From Pseudomonas sp. FEN (lineage in GTDB: Bacteria; Pseudomonadota; Gammaproteobacteria; Pseudomonadales; Pseudomonadaceae): a stretch of DNA of 64,000 nucleotides. The position numbers and the translations under genes are program-made. Each line of letters opens with the position of its first letter. The stretch's first letter is position 1. Shown here in pieces: positions 26,222 to 34,361 of this stretch. The DNA lies in the NCBI RefSeq assembly GCF_904067045.1, contig NZ_CAJFDC010000001.1, positions 682,001 through 746,000 of the forward strand. Direction: 5' to 3'. Below the pieces are notes generated by a model. It saw only the letters and a program-made list of their open reading frames with translations. It searched no databases and was not told where the DNA came from.

Positions 26222-26520
26222 AGTGAAAAGCTCCAAGTGCAAGTTTGGAAGCCGTCACCATCGCTGCTAAACGAGGGTGGCAGCCGTACGCAGGTTAGCA
26301 GACCGGTGCACTAGGAACCCGGCGCGCCGCGAGGCGCCCTGCGCACGACCACCATAAAAGCAGGGCCGAAAAAAAACGCCTTGCTGAAGGTGGCGCTGTG
26401 CGCCTAGTTACACGACGAGCTGCTAAACCCGGTCACTGAATTGGCAGTGACGAAATCAAGCCTAGTCGCGCAATCAGGCACAAACAAGCGCCCGGGATTT
26501 TCTAGGAAATTTCACTCAAG
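26222..26520 (-). promoter_or_regulatory. Long conserved leader of DUF6124 gene, copy 2
   Basis: Minus-strand counterpart of the leader at 21755-22063. The 27-base block is at 26494-26520, and the ATGGTGGnnGTGCG block starts at 26355. The 3' half keeps the CCGGTCT...CCTGCGTAC-GCTGCCACCCT core. P3 is GCTGCCACC with GGTGACGGC (plus 26276-26284 and 26251-26259, one mismatch). The outer stem is AGTGCA/TGCACT (plus 26307-26312 and 26236-26241): different bases from copy 1 in the equivalent place, which indicates covariation. A CGCC...GGCG hairpin followed by eight T (plus 26369-26376) lies in mid-leader and looks like a terminator. Confidence 0.6.
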
Positions 26521-26581
26521 GGAAAGCGAGTTGTCTTGCTGGCCGAGTTTGACCCAAAGCTTTTTGGCGCTCTTGAGGGCC

Positions 26582-26688
26582 CCTTCGCGGCGGTGCGGCG
26601 ATCCGACAAGCTCCGCTCCCACAGTCTTGAGTCGTACCTGAATGTTGCGTACGGCCGAGAACCTGTGGGAGCGGAGCTTGCCCGCGAA
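26582..26688. repeat. REP pair upstream of the AT-rich paralogue genes
   Basis: Left unit about 26582-26623, right unit 26663-26688 (TGTGGGAGCGGAGCTTGCCC). Each unit is flanked outside by a related AGCTTTT(T)GGCGC sequence. Confidence 0.75.
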
Positions 26689-26724
26689 GCTTTTGGCGCC
26701 CGCAAGGCCCCGCCGTTTGTCGGA

Positions 26725-26742
26725 ACTGTCATTTCTGACAGT
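26725..26742. promoter_or_regulatory. 18-bp palindrome upstream of unknown gene pair
   Basis: ACTGTCATTTCTGACAGT: 7-bp arms ACTGTCA/TGACAGT around TTTC. It is the cleanest of four copies in the region (others near 21624, 22557 and 22796) and lies 115 bases before the next start codon, suggesting an operator. Confidence 0.5.
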
Positions 26743-26856
26743 AGCGACGAGGCTTGGCTTGGGATCAGGCTTGAAGCGCCTGGAAAGGGAATTTCGTGGT
26801 TTTTCAGGTCAACCCTGGGCGAACAGCTCAATATGACCTCGAAGGGAGGAGCTGAA

Positions 26857-27369
26857 ATGAGCAACCTTAATGACCCCGTTAGATTTTACGACGAAAGAAC
26901 AGAGATTCTCGTACCTGACCAGCTTAAAGCACAATATCAAATTGCAGGTATCGTGGCTGTACACGGCACCCTAATCGAAATCAATGGAAACACGTATGTA
27001 GTGCAATTTAAAATCTATCATCATACAGATAGAGAATATGGTGTATTCGTAACGAATCTACACGGCAAAAATAACGAATACGCGCAGCAACTCAAAAAAA
27101 TTAAAAATACGCTACAAAACTCCCACGCACTCCCCCTTATCCCTGAGAACGCCCCCAACACAGAAATGCCTGGAATTGGAGACGCAACAGCCCACGTAAC
27201 ATTCCAATTCCGCTGGTCAACCTGCCCTCGCTTTTTAAATATTGGCGATCATGCCGTCTTCATCGTACACCACCCTCTTAGAGAGCTTGAAATACTCGAA
27301 CTAGAATACCTCGACTTCAAAGAAAACGACTTCAATTTAAGATTTTATGTCAAAGAGCTCACCAAATAA
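26857..27369 (+). CDS. Unknown 170-residue protein, AT-rich, paralogue of next gene
   Basis: I do not recognise a family. The ATG at 26857 follows GGGAGGAG. Sequence features include LKAQYQIAGIVAVHGTLIEI near the N-terminus, a lysine-rich helix (YAQQLKKIKNTLQNS), and a C-terminal strand-rich part with FRWSTCPRFLNIGDHAVFIV. No signal peptide or membrane segment is present. The coding sequence is far richer in A/T and in codons such as AAA, ATT and TTA than the alginate genes, which suggests acquisition by transfer. It shares pattern and spacing with the following protein: (Q)YxIAG, GxxxxIxxxxYxV, then a C-terminal CPxxxxxxDxAxF. Confidence 0.7.
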   Translation: MSNLNDPVRFYDERTEILVPDQLKAQYQIAGIVAVHGTLIEINGNTYVVQFKIYHHTDREYGVFVTNLHGKNNEYAQQLKKIKNTLQNSHALPLIPENAPNTEMPGIGDATAHVTFQFRWSTCPRFLNIGDHAVFIVHHPLRELEILELEYLDFKENDFNLRFYVKELTK

Positions 27370-27481
27370 AACTAACAACTCGAGCAATGCCGTCCCTCGA
27401 TTTAAAAACGAGATGAGGGTCTCGTATTTTTCAGCCCCACTGAGTTAACGCTCGATACGCCCCCCGAAGGAAGGAACTGAA

Positions 27482-28042
27482 ATGAGTACTTCTAGAGCAA
27501 ACACCACAGGCGATTATTTTTTTTACAGCACCGTTGGCTTTTATGAAAATGGTGTAAAACTAAATACACCTACCGACCAGGAAGAACAATATCGAATTGC
27601 TGGCAGCATTGCCAAATCTGGTGAGTACATCATGATTGGCAACACCCGATATCGTGTACTAAATAAAGATTACCATTACCTTACAGACCCACGATACAGG
27701 GTGCACGTAACAAGATCAGCACGCAGTGAAAAAAAGATATCTGCAGAGCAGCTGAAAAAATTCGAGCAGCTATCACACATACATTACCGTGTAACCCTCC
27801 CTCCTGCAGCGCCCTTTAGAGCAGACGCACCAAAACATAACATTCCCAACTCTGATGTTACATTCCACTCCGGCTACGAGGATTGCCCAACCTATGTACA
27901 AGCAGACGACCTCGCCTTTTTTTACCAACCTCCAGGCAAACTCTTAATACTAGAAAAAGAATACTCTTATTTCATGGCAGACCACTTCGAAATCACATTC
28001 AACGTCTGGTCAACACTATTCTCAAAGAAGCAACCTGAGTAA
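27482..28042 (+). CDS. Unknown 186-residue protein, AT-rich, paralogue of previous gene
   Basis: A diverged paralogue of the upstream protein. Matching blocks are EEQYRIAGSIAKSGEYIMIG (compare AQYQIAGIVAVHG), AEQLKKFEQLS (compare AQQLKKIKN), TFHSGYEDCPTYVQADDLAF (compare FRWSTCPRFLNIGDHAVF) and GKLLILEKEYSYF (compare RELEILELEYLDF). The ribosome binding context is also duplicated (GAAGGAAGGAACTGAAATGAG versus GAAGGGAGGAGCTGAAATGAG). No known domain is recognised. Low GC suggests recent import as a tandem duplication. The pair may be co-expressed, separated by 112 bases. Confidence 0.7.
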   Translation: MSTSRANTTGDYFFYSTVGFYENGVKLNTPTDQEEQYRIAGSIAKSGEYIMIGNTRYRVLNKDYHYLTDPRYRVHVTRSARSEKKISAEQLKKFEQLSHIHYRVTLPPAAPFRADAPKHNIPNSDVTFHSGYEDCPTYVQADDLAFFYQPPGKLLILEKEYSYFMADHFEITFNVWSTLFSKKQPE

Positions 28043-28142
28043 TATCAGCCTGTCGAGCGAGCTAAAAAACAGTTTCAGGCATTGAGCTTTATAGTGCGCT
28101 CAAGGCACAGCATTAAGCTTCCGACTCTACAATCGATAAACT

Positions 28143-28168
28143 CCCGCCCCTCCAAAAGGAGGGGCGGG
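28143..28168. terminator. Hairpin between unknown gene pair and efflux operon
   Basis: CCCGCCCCTCC (28143-28153), loop AAAA, GGAGGGGCGGG (28158-28168). It lies between convergent genes. There is no plus-strand T tract and only TTT on the minus side, so it is a probable but weak bidirectional terminator. Confidence 0.55.
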
Positions 28169-28203
28169 GTGTCACACATGGCCAAAATTCACCTCCAGAA
28201 CAA

Positions 28204-29064
28204 TTACTCCCCCACCGCCTTAACAATCACCGTACAAGTAATCCCCGCCGCCAGCAGCACCCCGTCCGGCACCTCGTCAATATGAATCCGCACCGGCACC
28301 CGCTGCGCCAGGCGCACCCAGTTGAAGGTCGGGTTCACATCCGCAATCAGCTCACGACTCTCAGGGTTATCGCGGTCGTAAATACCCCGCGAGATACTCT
28401 CCACATGCCCCTTGAGCACTTCCCCACTCATCAGTTGCATATCCGCCGGATCACCCACCTTCAAATGCGGCAGTTTGGTCTCTTCAAAGAAGCCATAAAC
28501 CCAGAACGAGTTCATATCCACCACCGCCATCTTCGCCTCGCCGATCCGCGCATAGTCACCGCGGTGCACGTTGAGGTTGGTGACATAACCGTCCACCGCC
28601 GCCCGCACTTCGGTGCGCGCCAGGTTCAACTGCGCCGCCTCCAACTGCGCCTGGGCCTGCTGGTAATCAGCCAGGGCCGCATCGGCGGTGTTGCTCGCGT
28701 CATCGCGGCTTTCCTTGGAGATCACCAGGTTATCCAGGTCCGCGCGGCGGTGGGCGTTGAGCTTGCGCATCTCCCAGGTGGCCTTGCGCGAGTCCACCAG
28801 CGACTGCGCCTGCTTGACCGCGATGCGGTAGTGCTCGGGATCGATACGCATCAGCAGGTCGCCCCGCTTCACCACCTGGTTGTCACGCACCGGCACGTCC
28901 ACCACTTCACCGGTGACGTCCGCCGCGACGTTGATGATGTCAGCGCGCACCCGGCCGTCGCGGGTCCAGGGGGTTTGCATGTACTGCACCCAGAGGAAGC
29001 GGCCGATGCCGATCGCAAGGGCCAGGACCAACAAGGTGGCGATCAGGCTGAAAAGCTTTTTCAT
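28204..29064 (-). CDS. HlyD-family efflux membrane fusion protein (AaeA-like)
   Basis: A 286-residue periplasmic adaptor with an N-terminal membrane anchor (LIATLLVLALAIGIGRFLW), a lipoyl/barrel-sandwich region (INVAADVTGEVVDVPVRDNQ, VVKRGDLLMRIDP), a helical hairpin (about residues 75-140), and beta-barrel domains. It resembles AaeA, which pairs with FUSC-type pumps that export aromatic carboxylic acids. It is the last gene of an operon on the minus strand: outer-membrane factor, FUSC pump, DUF1656 protein, then this gene, with ten bases between it and the DUF1656 gene. The substrate is not determinable here. Confidence 0.92.
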   Translation of the reverse strand: MKKLFSLIATLLVLALAIGIGRFLWVQYMQTPWTRDGRVRADIINVAADVTGEVVDVPVRDNQVVKRGDLLMRIDPEHYRIAVKQAQSLVDSRKATWEMRKLNAHRRADLDNLVISKESRDDASNTADAALADYQQAQAQLEAAQLNLARTEVRAAVDGYVTNLNVHRGDYARIGEAKMAVVDMNSFWVYGFFEETKLPHLKVGDPADMQLMSGEVLKGHVESISRGIYDRDNPESRELIADVNPTFNWVRLAQRVPVRIHIDEVPDGVLLAAGITCTVIVKAVGE

Positions 29065-29074
29065 CAGGTCGTTC

Positions 29075-29275
29075 TCAACGGTAGACAGTGAGCGCCAAGG
29101 CGCCGAACAAGCAGCAGAACAGGCTCAGACGCAACAGCGCCGGGTGCCAGAAGAAGCGGTACAGGTCATGGCTGGCGATAAACCGGTCCAGCGCCCAGCC
29201 CAGTCCCGCCGCGATCAGGAACATCAGGGTCATGGTCGGCATGTACACGCCATGGAAGGCCACTTCACGGGGCAT
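29075..29275 (-). CDS. DUF1656 small membrane protein (AaeX-like)
   Basis: A 66-residue protein, MPREVAFHGVYMPTMTLMFL..., with two hydrophobic segments (about residues 12-30 and 45-64). DUF1656/AaeX proteins are regularly encoded between FUSC pumps and their fusion proteins. The start codon lies inside the 3' end of the FUSC gene (11-base overlap), so translation is probably coupled. The role is unknown; it may be an accessory subunit of the pump. Confidence 0.88.
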   Translation of the reverse strand: MPREVAFHGVYMPTMTLMFLIAAGLGWALDRFIASHDLYRFFWHPALLRLSLFCCLFGALALTVYR

Positions 29276-31451
29276 GGGGATTTCCTTGTGGACGGCCCAG
29301 GTCGGCCAGCGGTGATTGCGGGTCCAGCAACGAGGTGCGGATAAAGTGCAGGTAGCTCTGCACCCGGCGCAGCGCCGAGGTGTCGAAGTGCCGGGCAAAG
29401 GGTTCGTCGGTAGCCTGGACCCGGCTGATGGCATGGTCCACCGCCACCAGGCCACGCTCCAGGTTGCTCGCGTTGGGCTGGATGAACAGGCGCACCAGCG
29501 CCCGGCCCATGACCCGGATCGACTGGCGCCACGGCTGCGATTCGGCATACGCCGGGTGCACCGGCAAGATCGCCTGCTCCTTGCGCAGTTCGATAATCGC
29601 GTGGCCGACTTCCAGCACCACGAACATCCAGCGCAACAGCTGGCTCTGCACTTTCGGCTGCCCGGCGGCCAGGCCGTAGGCCTGGTGCAACAGGTCGCGG
29701 GTGCCGCTTTCGAAGGTCGAACCAAGGCCCTTGAGCTTGCCGCTGATGGCGAACACCACCTGTTCGCGCAGGTCCTGCTCCAAGCGCCGCCACAGCCAGC
29801 GGCTGTTGGGTGGCAGGATGATCGCCCCCGCCGCCGCACACACCAGCATGCCGAGGACCATGCCGATGTAGTCGTTGATAAAGCTGTAGGGGTTGTAGAC
29901 GGTCAGGTTGTCCGGCACCGAACCGATGCTGAAGAAGATCAGCAGCCCCAGGCCAATACCGGCATAGCGTGGACGCGAAGCGAGAAAGGCGCCGAGCACG
30001 ATCACCGGCGCAAGCATCAGGCACAGCAGCGGGAAACCATCGATCCAGGGAAACACGAAGAACATTTCGACAAAGCCGATCACCGCGCCGAGCAGGGTGC
30101 CGCAGGCCATCTGGAAGGCCATGCGCTTGGGGTTCGGCGTGGCTGCGGAAAGCCCCACGGTAGCGGCGGAGACCAGGGTCATGGTCACCCCGCTCGGCCA
30201 GGCGGTCGCCACCCAATAGCTGCCAAGCACGATCAGAATGAACGCGGCGCGAATCCCCGAGGCCGAGGCGGCGAGCCAGTTGGTTTTCGGTACATAGGGC
30301 TCGTCCCACTGTTCGCGTTCGTGGTGGTGATCGGCCAGGGACGCGTGGGTCAAGGCGTAGCTGTGCAGTTCCTCGACGAAGCGATAGAGCAGCTCGTAGG
30401 CGGTGTGAAAATCCAGCAGGTCGGCCTCGCTCGGCGCGGTTTGCTGGAAGCTCGCCCGCAGGCTGCGTACCCGCTCCGGCAAGCCCTGCTTGTAGTCCGC
30501 CAGGCGGCTCGCCAGGCGCTGCGCGTCGGCGTCGGTCAGCGCTCGTCCGGCAAAGTCGTCGAGCAGTTCACCGAGGCTCGGAAAGCCCGGTTCGATGGCC
30601 GCCAGCACCTCGCCCCGGCCCCGCCCGCGCAAGCGCTCAAGCAACTGGTGCAAGGCGTTGAAGCGGGTGGTGAGGGTCATGAATTCGCTGTTCAGGCGGT
30701 TCAGCCGGCCGTTGCGCCGGCGCATGTGCGGGTCTTCGAATACGGTGACACTGCGCAGCCCTTCCAGGCCCACCGCCTGGGCGATAAAGCCAACGTTGGC
30801 GGTCTCGAAGGCGGACTGTGGATGGCTGCCGCGCAAGCCGGCGCTGACAAACCCGGCGAACACCCCGAAACGCTGGTAGAGGGCGTTGCGCATGGCGGCA
30901 CTGGAGGTCTGCGGCAGGATCGCGGCGCTGACCAGGGTCGAGCAGAGGATTCCCAGGGAGATTTCCAGCACTCGCCAGACCGCCGCCATGAACGCCCCTT
31001 CCGGATGGGCCAGGGCCGGTAGGCCGACCATCGCGGCGGTGTAACCGGCGAGCACGAAGCCGTAGGCGCGAAAGTTGCGGTTGCGCTGCGCGCCGGCCGA
31101 GCAGAGGCCGACCCAGATCGCCAGCGCGCCAAGGAACAGTTCGGTGTACTGGGCGAACAGGGCGATCAGCGCGACCATCACCGCGGAGCCGGCCAGGGTG
31201 CCAAGGAAGCGGTAGAAGCTCTTGGCGAACACGTGGCCGCTCTGCGGCTGCATCACGATGAACACCGTGATCATCGCGGTCCGTGGCTGCGGCAACTCCA
31301 GGCGCATGGCCAGCCAGAGGGTGAGGAAGGCGGCGGCCAGGACCTTGAAGATATAGATCCAGGTCACACCGTCGCTACGGGCCCAGTCGAAGAAACCGCG
31401 ACGCCATTCCAGGGAGTACAGCCAGCGCACCGGGGCGGGCAAGGGAGTCAT
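29265..31451 (-). CDS. FUSC family inner-membrane efflux pump (AaeB-like)
   Basis: A 728-residue protein with the duplicated FUSC architecture: six hydrophobic segments in the N-terminal half (from WIYIFKVLAAAFLTLWLAMR), a cytoplasmic helical region of about 170 residues (LNRLNSEFMTLTTRFNALHQ onward), a second set of segments (AAFILIVLGSYWVATAWPSG onward) and a C-terminal cytoplasmic tail. The family includes AaeB, which exports aromatic acids, and fusaric acid resistance pumps. The start is taken at ATG 31451 (MTPLPAPVRW), ten bases after the outer-membrane factor gene; a longer frame would run into that gene. Confidence 0.92.
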   Translation of the reverse strand: MTPLPAPVRWLYSLEWRRGFFDWARSDGVTWIYIFKVLAAAFLTLWLAMRLELPQPRTAMITVFIVMQPQSGHVFAKSFYRFLGTLAGSAVMVALIALFAQYTELFLGALAIWVGLCSAGAQRNRNFRAYGFVLAGYTAAMVGLPALAHPEGAFMAAVWRVLEISLGILCSTLVSAAILPQTSSAAMRNALYQRFGVFAGFVSAGLRGSHPQSAFETANVGFIAQAVGLEGLRSVTVFEDPHMRRRNGRLNRLNSEFMTLTTRFNALHQLLERLRGRGRGEVLAAIEPGFPSLGELLDDFAGRALTDADAQRLASRLADYKQGLPERVRSLRASFQQTAPSEADLLDFHTAYELLYRFVEELHSYALTHASLADHHHEREQWDEPYVPKTNWLAASASGIRAAFILIVLGSYWVATAWPSGVTMTLVSAATVGLSAATPNPKRMAFQMACGTLLGAVIGFVEMFFVFPWIDGFPLLCLMLAPVIVLGAFLASRPRYAGIGLGLLIFFSIGSVPDNLTVYNPYSFINDYIGMVLGMLVCAAAGAIILPPNSRWLWRRLEQDLREQVVFAISGKLKGLGSTFESGTRDLLHQAYGLAAGQPKVQSQLLRWMFVVLEVGHAIIELRKEQAILPVHPAYAESQPWRQSIRVMGRALVRLFIQPNASNLERGLVAVDHAISRVQATDEPFARHFDTSALRRVQSYLHFIRTSLLDPQSPLADLGRPQGNPHAP

Positions 31452-31461
31452 GACGCGGTTC

Positions 31462-32973
31462 TCAATGATCGAAGGCGGCCAGTACGGCCGGAGGTTTGTT
31501 CGCGACGGTGCGGTTGTCGGCCGGTACGTCGTTGCCCGCGCCCAGTCCGCCCCCCAGTTCGGTGACCAGTTCGGCATGGGCACTCAGGCGCGCGGCCTGG
31601 ACCTGCTGCTCGACCTGCTGCTGGTGAAACAACAGGGTCTGGGCATTGAGCACATTGAGGTAGTCGGTCAGGCCACGCTGGTAGGCGATCATCGCGATGT
31701 CATAGGTTTTGCGCGCCGAGGCCACGGACTCGGCGGCGAACACCTGCTGCTTGTCCAGGGACTCGCGGCGGATCAACTGGTCGGAAATGCCCTTGAGGGC
31801 GTTGACCAGGGTCTGGTTGTATTTCGCCACGGCCATGTCATAGCCCGCCGCCGCTTCGCCCAACTCGGCGCGCAGGCGACCGCCATCGAAGATCGGCAGG
31901 GACACCGCCGGGCCGACGCCGTAGTTGAATTTCTTGCCGGTGAGGAACTCCAGCAGGCCGCCACCGGTGGCCATGTAGCCGAGGTTGCCGACCAGGTCGA
32001 CGTTGGGATAGAAACCGGCGTGGGCGACATCGATGCCACGGGCCTGGGCCGCCACTTGCCAGCGGCTGGCGACCACGTCCGGGCGCTGACCGAGCAGTTG
32101 CGCGGGCAGCGCCGAGGGCAACTTCAAGGGGGTGTGCAGCGACAGCGACGGACGTTGCAGGCGCGCGCCCTCGCCCGGGCCGACACCGGCCAGGGCCGCC
32201 AGTTGGTTGCGGCTCAGGGCAATTTCTTCGTCCAGGGCATCGAGCTGGCGATGGGTTTCCGGCAGCGGCGTCTCGGCCTGGCTGACTTCCAAATGGGTGC
32301 CGAGGCCACCGTCCAGGCGTTTTTGCGCCAGGTCGAGAATCTGCATCTGCTGTTTGAGAGTGGCTTCGACGATATCGCGCTCGGCATAGTGCAAGGACAG
32401 CTGGATATAGGCGCGCACGATGCTGTTCTGCAATTCGAGCCGGGCCTGGCGCGCTTCGGCGACGCTCACGTGGGCCAGGTCGACGGCCCGCTCGCTGGCG
32501 TTGCTTTCGCGACCCCAGAGGTCGAGGGAATAGCTCAGGCCCAGCGCGGCGTTGTTGTCCCAGGTGGTGGTGCCCGCCAGTTCGCCGGGTCCGTAAAACT
32601 GGTCGTTGGCCCAGTTGTGCCGTTTGAGGGCGGCGTCGCCCTTGATCTGCACGGACTCGGCCGACTCCGCCAGCCCCGCCAGGGCTCGGGCCTGGCGCAC
32701 CCGGGCGGCGGCCATGGCCAGGCTCGGGCTGCCTTGCACGGCGCGCTCGATCCACTGGTCGAGCTGGCGGTCGCCATAGGCCCGCCACCATTGCGCGACC
32801 GGCCAGTGCGCGTCGCGCTCGGCGCTCTGGATCGCCTGGTCGGTGAGCAGGGTGTTGGCCGCGAGGGTCTGGCCCTGCGGGGCAATACCTCCGGTTCCGA
32901 TGCAGCCGCTGATGGTCAAGGATAAGGCCCAAACACTGAGAGTCTTCAGCTCTCTGCTGATGCGACGCGGCAC
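31462..32973 (-). CDS. RND/FUSC outer-membrane factor lipoprotein (NodT family)
   Basis: A 503-residue TolC-like channel with a lipoprotein signal (LSVWALSLTISGC), two OEP repeats (from QWIERAVQGSPSLAMAAARV and from QRPDVVASRWQVAAQARGI) and the typical SYSLDLWGRESNA motif. A GTG at 32973 is the likely start (VPRRISRELK), preceded by AGGA; in-frame ATG codons further upstream fall in a REP element and would give an implausible N-terminus (for example MSHRREAFSVLMDAF). It is the first gene of the efflux operon, divergent from a LysR regulator at 33327. It connects pump and fusion protein to the outside. Confidence 0.9.
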   Translation of the reverse strand: MPRRISRELKTLSVWALSLTISGCIGTGGIAPQGQTLAANTLLTDQAIQSAERDAHWPVAQWWRAYGDRQLDQWIERAVQGSPSLAMAAARVRQARALAGLAESAESVQIKGDAALKRHNWANDQFYGPGELAGTTTWDNNAALGLSYSLDLWGRESNASERAVDLAHVSVAEARQARLELQNSIVRAYIQLSLHYAERDIVEATLKQQMQILDLAQKRLDGGLGTHLEVSQAETPLPETHRQLDALDEEIALSRNQLAALAGVGPGEGARLQRPSLSLHTPLKLPSALPAQLLGQRPDVVASRWQVAAQARGIDVAHAGFYPNVDLVGNLGYMATGGGLLEFLTGKKFNYGVGPAVSLPIFDGGRLRAELGEAAAGYDMAVAKYNQTLVNALKGISDQLIRRESLDKQQVFAAESVASARKTYDIAMIAYQRGLTDYLNVLNAQTLLFHQQQVEQQVQAARLSAHAELVTELGGGLGAGNDVPADNRTVANKPPAVLAAFDH

Positions 32974-33038
32974 TGCTGCGAATTCCTGAGATGAAGAGGC
33001 GGTTTCCCGTGGGCACGCCATTGGACACAACACACGCC

Positions 33039-33142
33039 TGTAGGAGCAGGGCTTGTCGGATCGCCGTACCGCGGCGAAGGCGTCCATGAGAACGCTGAAA
33101 GCTTCGCGGCGGTGCGACATCCCGACAAGCCCTGCTCCTACA
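33039..33142. repeat. REP pair in the OMF-LysR intergenic region
   Basis: Left arm 33039-33077 (TGTAGGAGCAGGGCTTGTCG...) and right arm 33101-33142 (ending GCCCTGCTCCTACA). It lies upstream of the efflux operon and may separate its promoter from more distal signals. Confidence 0.75.
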
Positions 33143-33326
33143 GTTATGAGGTGTTATTGGGAGCAGAGGTGCACACAGGTCGGAGCAATTCTAGAGGGCG
33201 GCCTCTCAGACGATAAGACGGCCTTTCTGTGAAGCTTTGTTACCGTTAACGCGATAATCCCTTGGTCGTATGCCCAACACCCCGTTACTTCGTGTCACAA
33301 TTTACCGTCACCCCAGAGAGCACTCC

Positions 33327-34283
33327 ATGGACACCTTGCAAAATATGCGCGCCTTCAGTTGCGTGGCCGAAGCCGGTAGTTTTACCGCCGCCGCCATCCA
33401 ACTGGATACTACGACGGCCAACGTCTCGCGCGCGGTCTCGGCTCTTGAGGCCCACCTGCAAACCCGTCTGCTCAACCGCACCACCCGGCGTATTGCACTG
33501 ACCGAAGCGGGCAAGCGCTACCTGCTGCGCTGCGGGCAGATCCTGGCCTATGTCGAGGAAGCCGAAGCCGAGGCCAGCGATGCCCATGCGCGTCCGGCCG
33601 GGCAGTTGAAAGTGCACTCGATGACCGGGGTCGGCCAGCATTTCGTGATCGATGCCATCGCCCGTTATCGCAAGACCCACCCCGACGTGACCTTCGACCT
33701 GACCCTGGCCAACCGCGTGCCGGACCTGCTCGACGAGGGGTATGACGTGTCCATCGTGCTGGCCAGCGAGTTGCCGGACTCGGGCTTTGTCTCGCAGCGC
33801 CTGGGAATCACCTACAGCATCGTGTGTGCCTCGCCGGCCTACGTCAAAGCCAGCGGCGGCGCGCAGAAGCCCAGCGACCTGCTCAACCACGCCTGCCTGC
33901 GCCTGGTGAGCCCGGTCATCGCGCTGGACCGCTGGGCCTTCGACGGCCCGGACGGCCAGGAAGTGGTGAACATTGCCACCTCGCCGTTCCTGGTCAACTC
34001 GGCCGATGCGATGAAGGCGGCAATCATCAGTGGCATGGGCGTCGGCGTGTTGCCGGTATATGCGGCCATCGAGGGACTGCGTAACGGCAGTCTGGTGCGG
34101 ATGATGCCCAGCTACCGCTCGCAGGAGCTGAATGTGTATGCGATCTATCCATCACGCCAGTACCTGGATGCGAAGATCAAGACCTGGGTCGAGCACCTGC
34201 GCGGTACCTTGCCGGAAATCCTCGCCGGCCATCAGGCCGAGTTGGCGGCGTATGAGCTGGGGCATTTGCGGCTCGCGACCTGA
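33327..34283 (+). CDS. LysR family transcriptional regulator
   Basis: A 318-residue LTTR: N-terminal helix-turn-helix (MRAFSCVAEAGSFTAAAIQL, ANVSRAVSALEAHLQTRLLN) and C-terminal sensing domain (LKVHSMTGVGQHFVIDAIAR, LANRVPDLLDEGYDVSIVLA). The start at 33327 has AGAGAG upstream; the in-frame start at 33270 is less likely. It is divergent from the efflux operon, the usual arrangement of AaeR-type activators of AaeXAB pumps that respond to aromatic acids. A separate hydroxyacid dehydrogenase gene follows at 34362. Confidence 0.9.
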   Translation: MDTLQNMRAFSCVAEAGSFTAAAIQLDTTTANVSRAVSALEAHLQTRLLNRTTRRIALTEAGKRYLLRCGQILAYVEEAEAEASDAHARPAGQLKVHSMTGVGQHFVIDAIARYRKTHPDVTFDLTLANRVPDLLDEGYDVSIVLASELPDSGFVSQRLGITYSIVCASPAYVKASGGAQKPSDLLNHACLRLVSPVIALDRWAFDGPDGQEVVNIATSPFLVNSADAMKAAIISGMGVGVLPVYAAIEGLRNGSLVRMMPSYRSQELNVYAIYPSRQYLDAKIKTWVEHLRGTLPEILAGHQAELAAYELGHLRLAT

Positions 34284-34361
34284 ACCGGATGGGATTTAGC
34301 GCACATCTCCGGCGGAAAATGATAGCGTGCTTGGTATTCCCGCCGTTCGATGAGCCCCGCG

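Noticed and set aside
26536..26856. N-terminal extension of the first AT-rich unknown gene
   Set aside because: It translates the REP pair and the palindrome; a strong GGGAGGAG marks the ATG at 26857.
32974..33120. N-terminal extension of the outer-membrane factor gene
   Set aside because: The extra codons translate a REP element and precede a normal lipoprotein signal; no ribosome binding site supports them.
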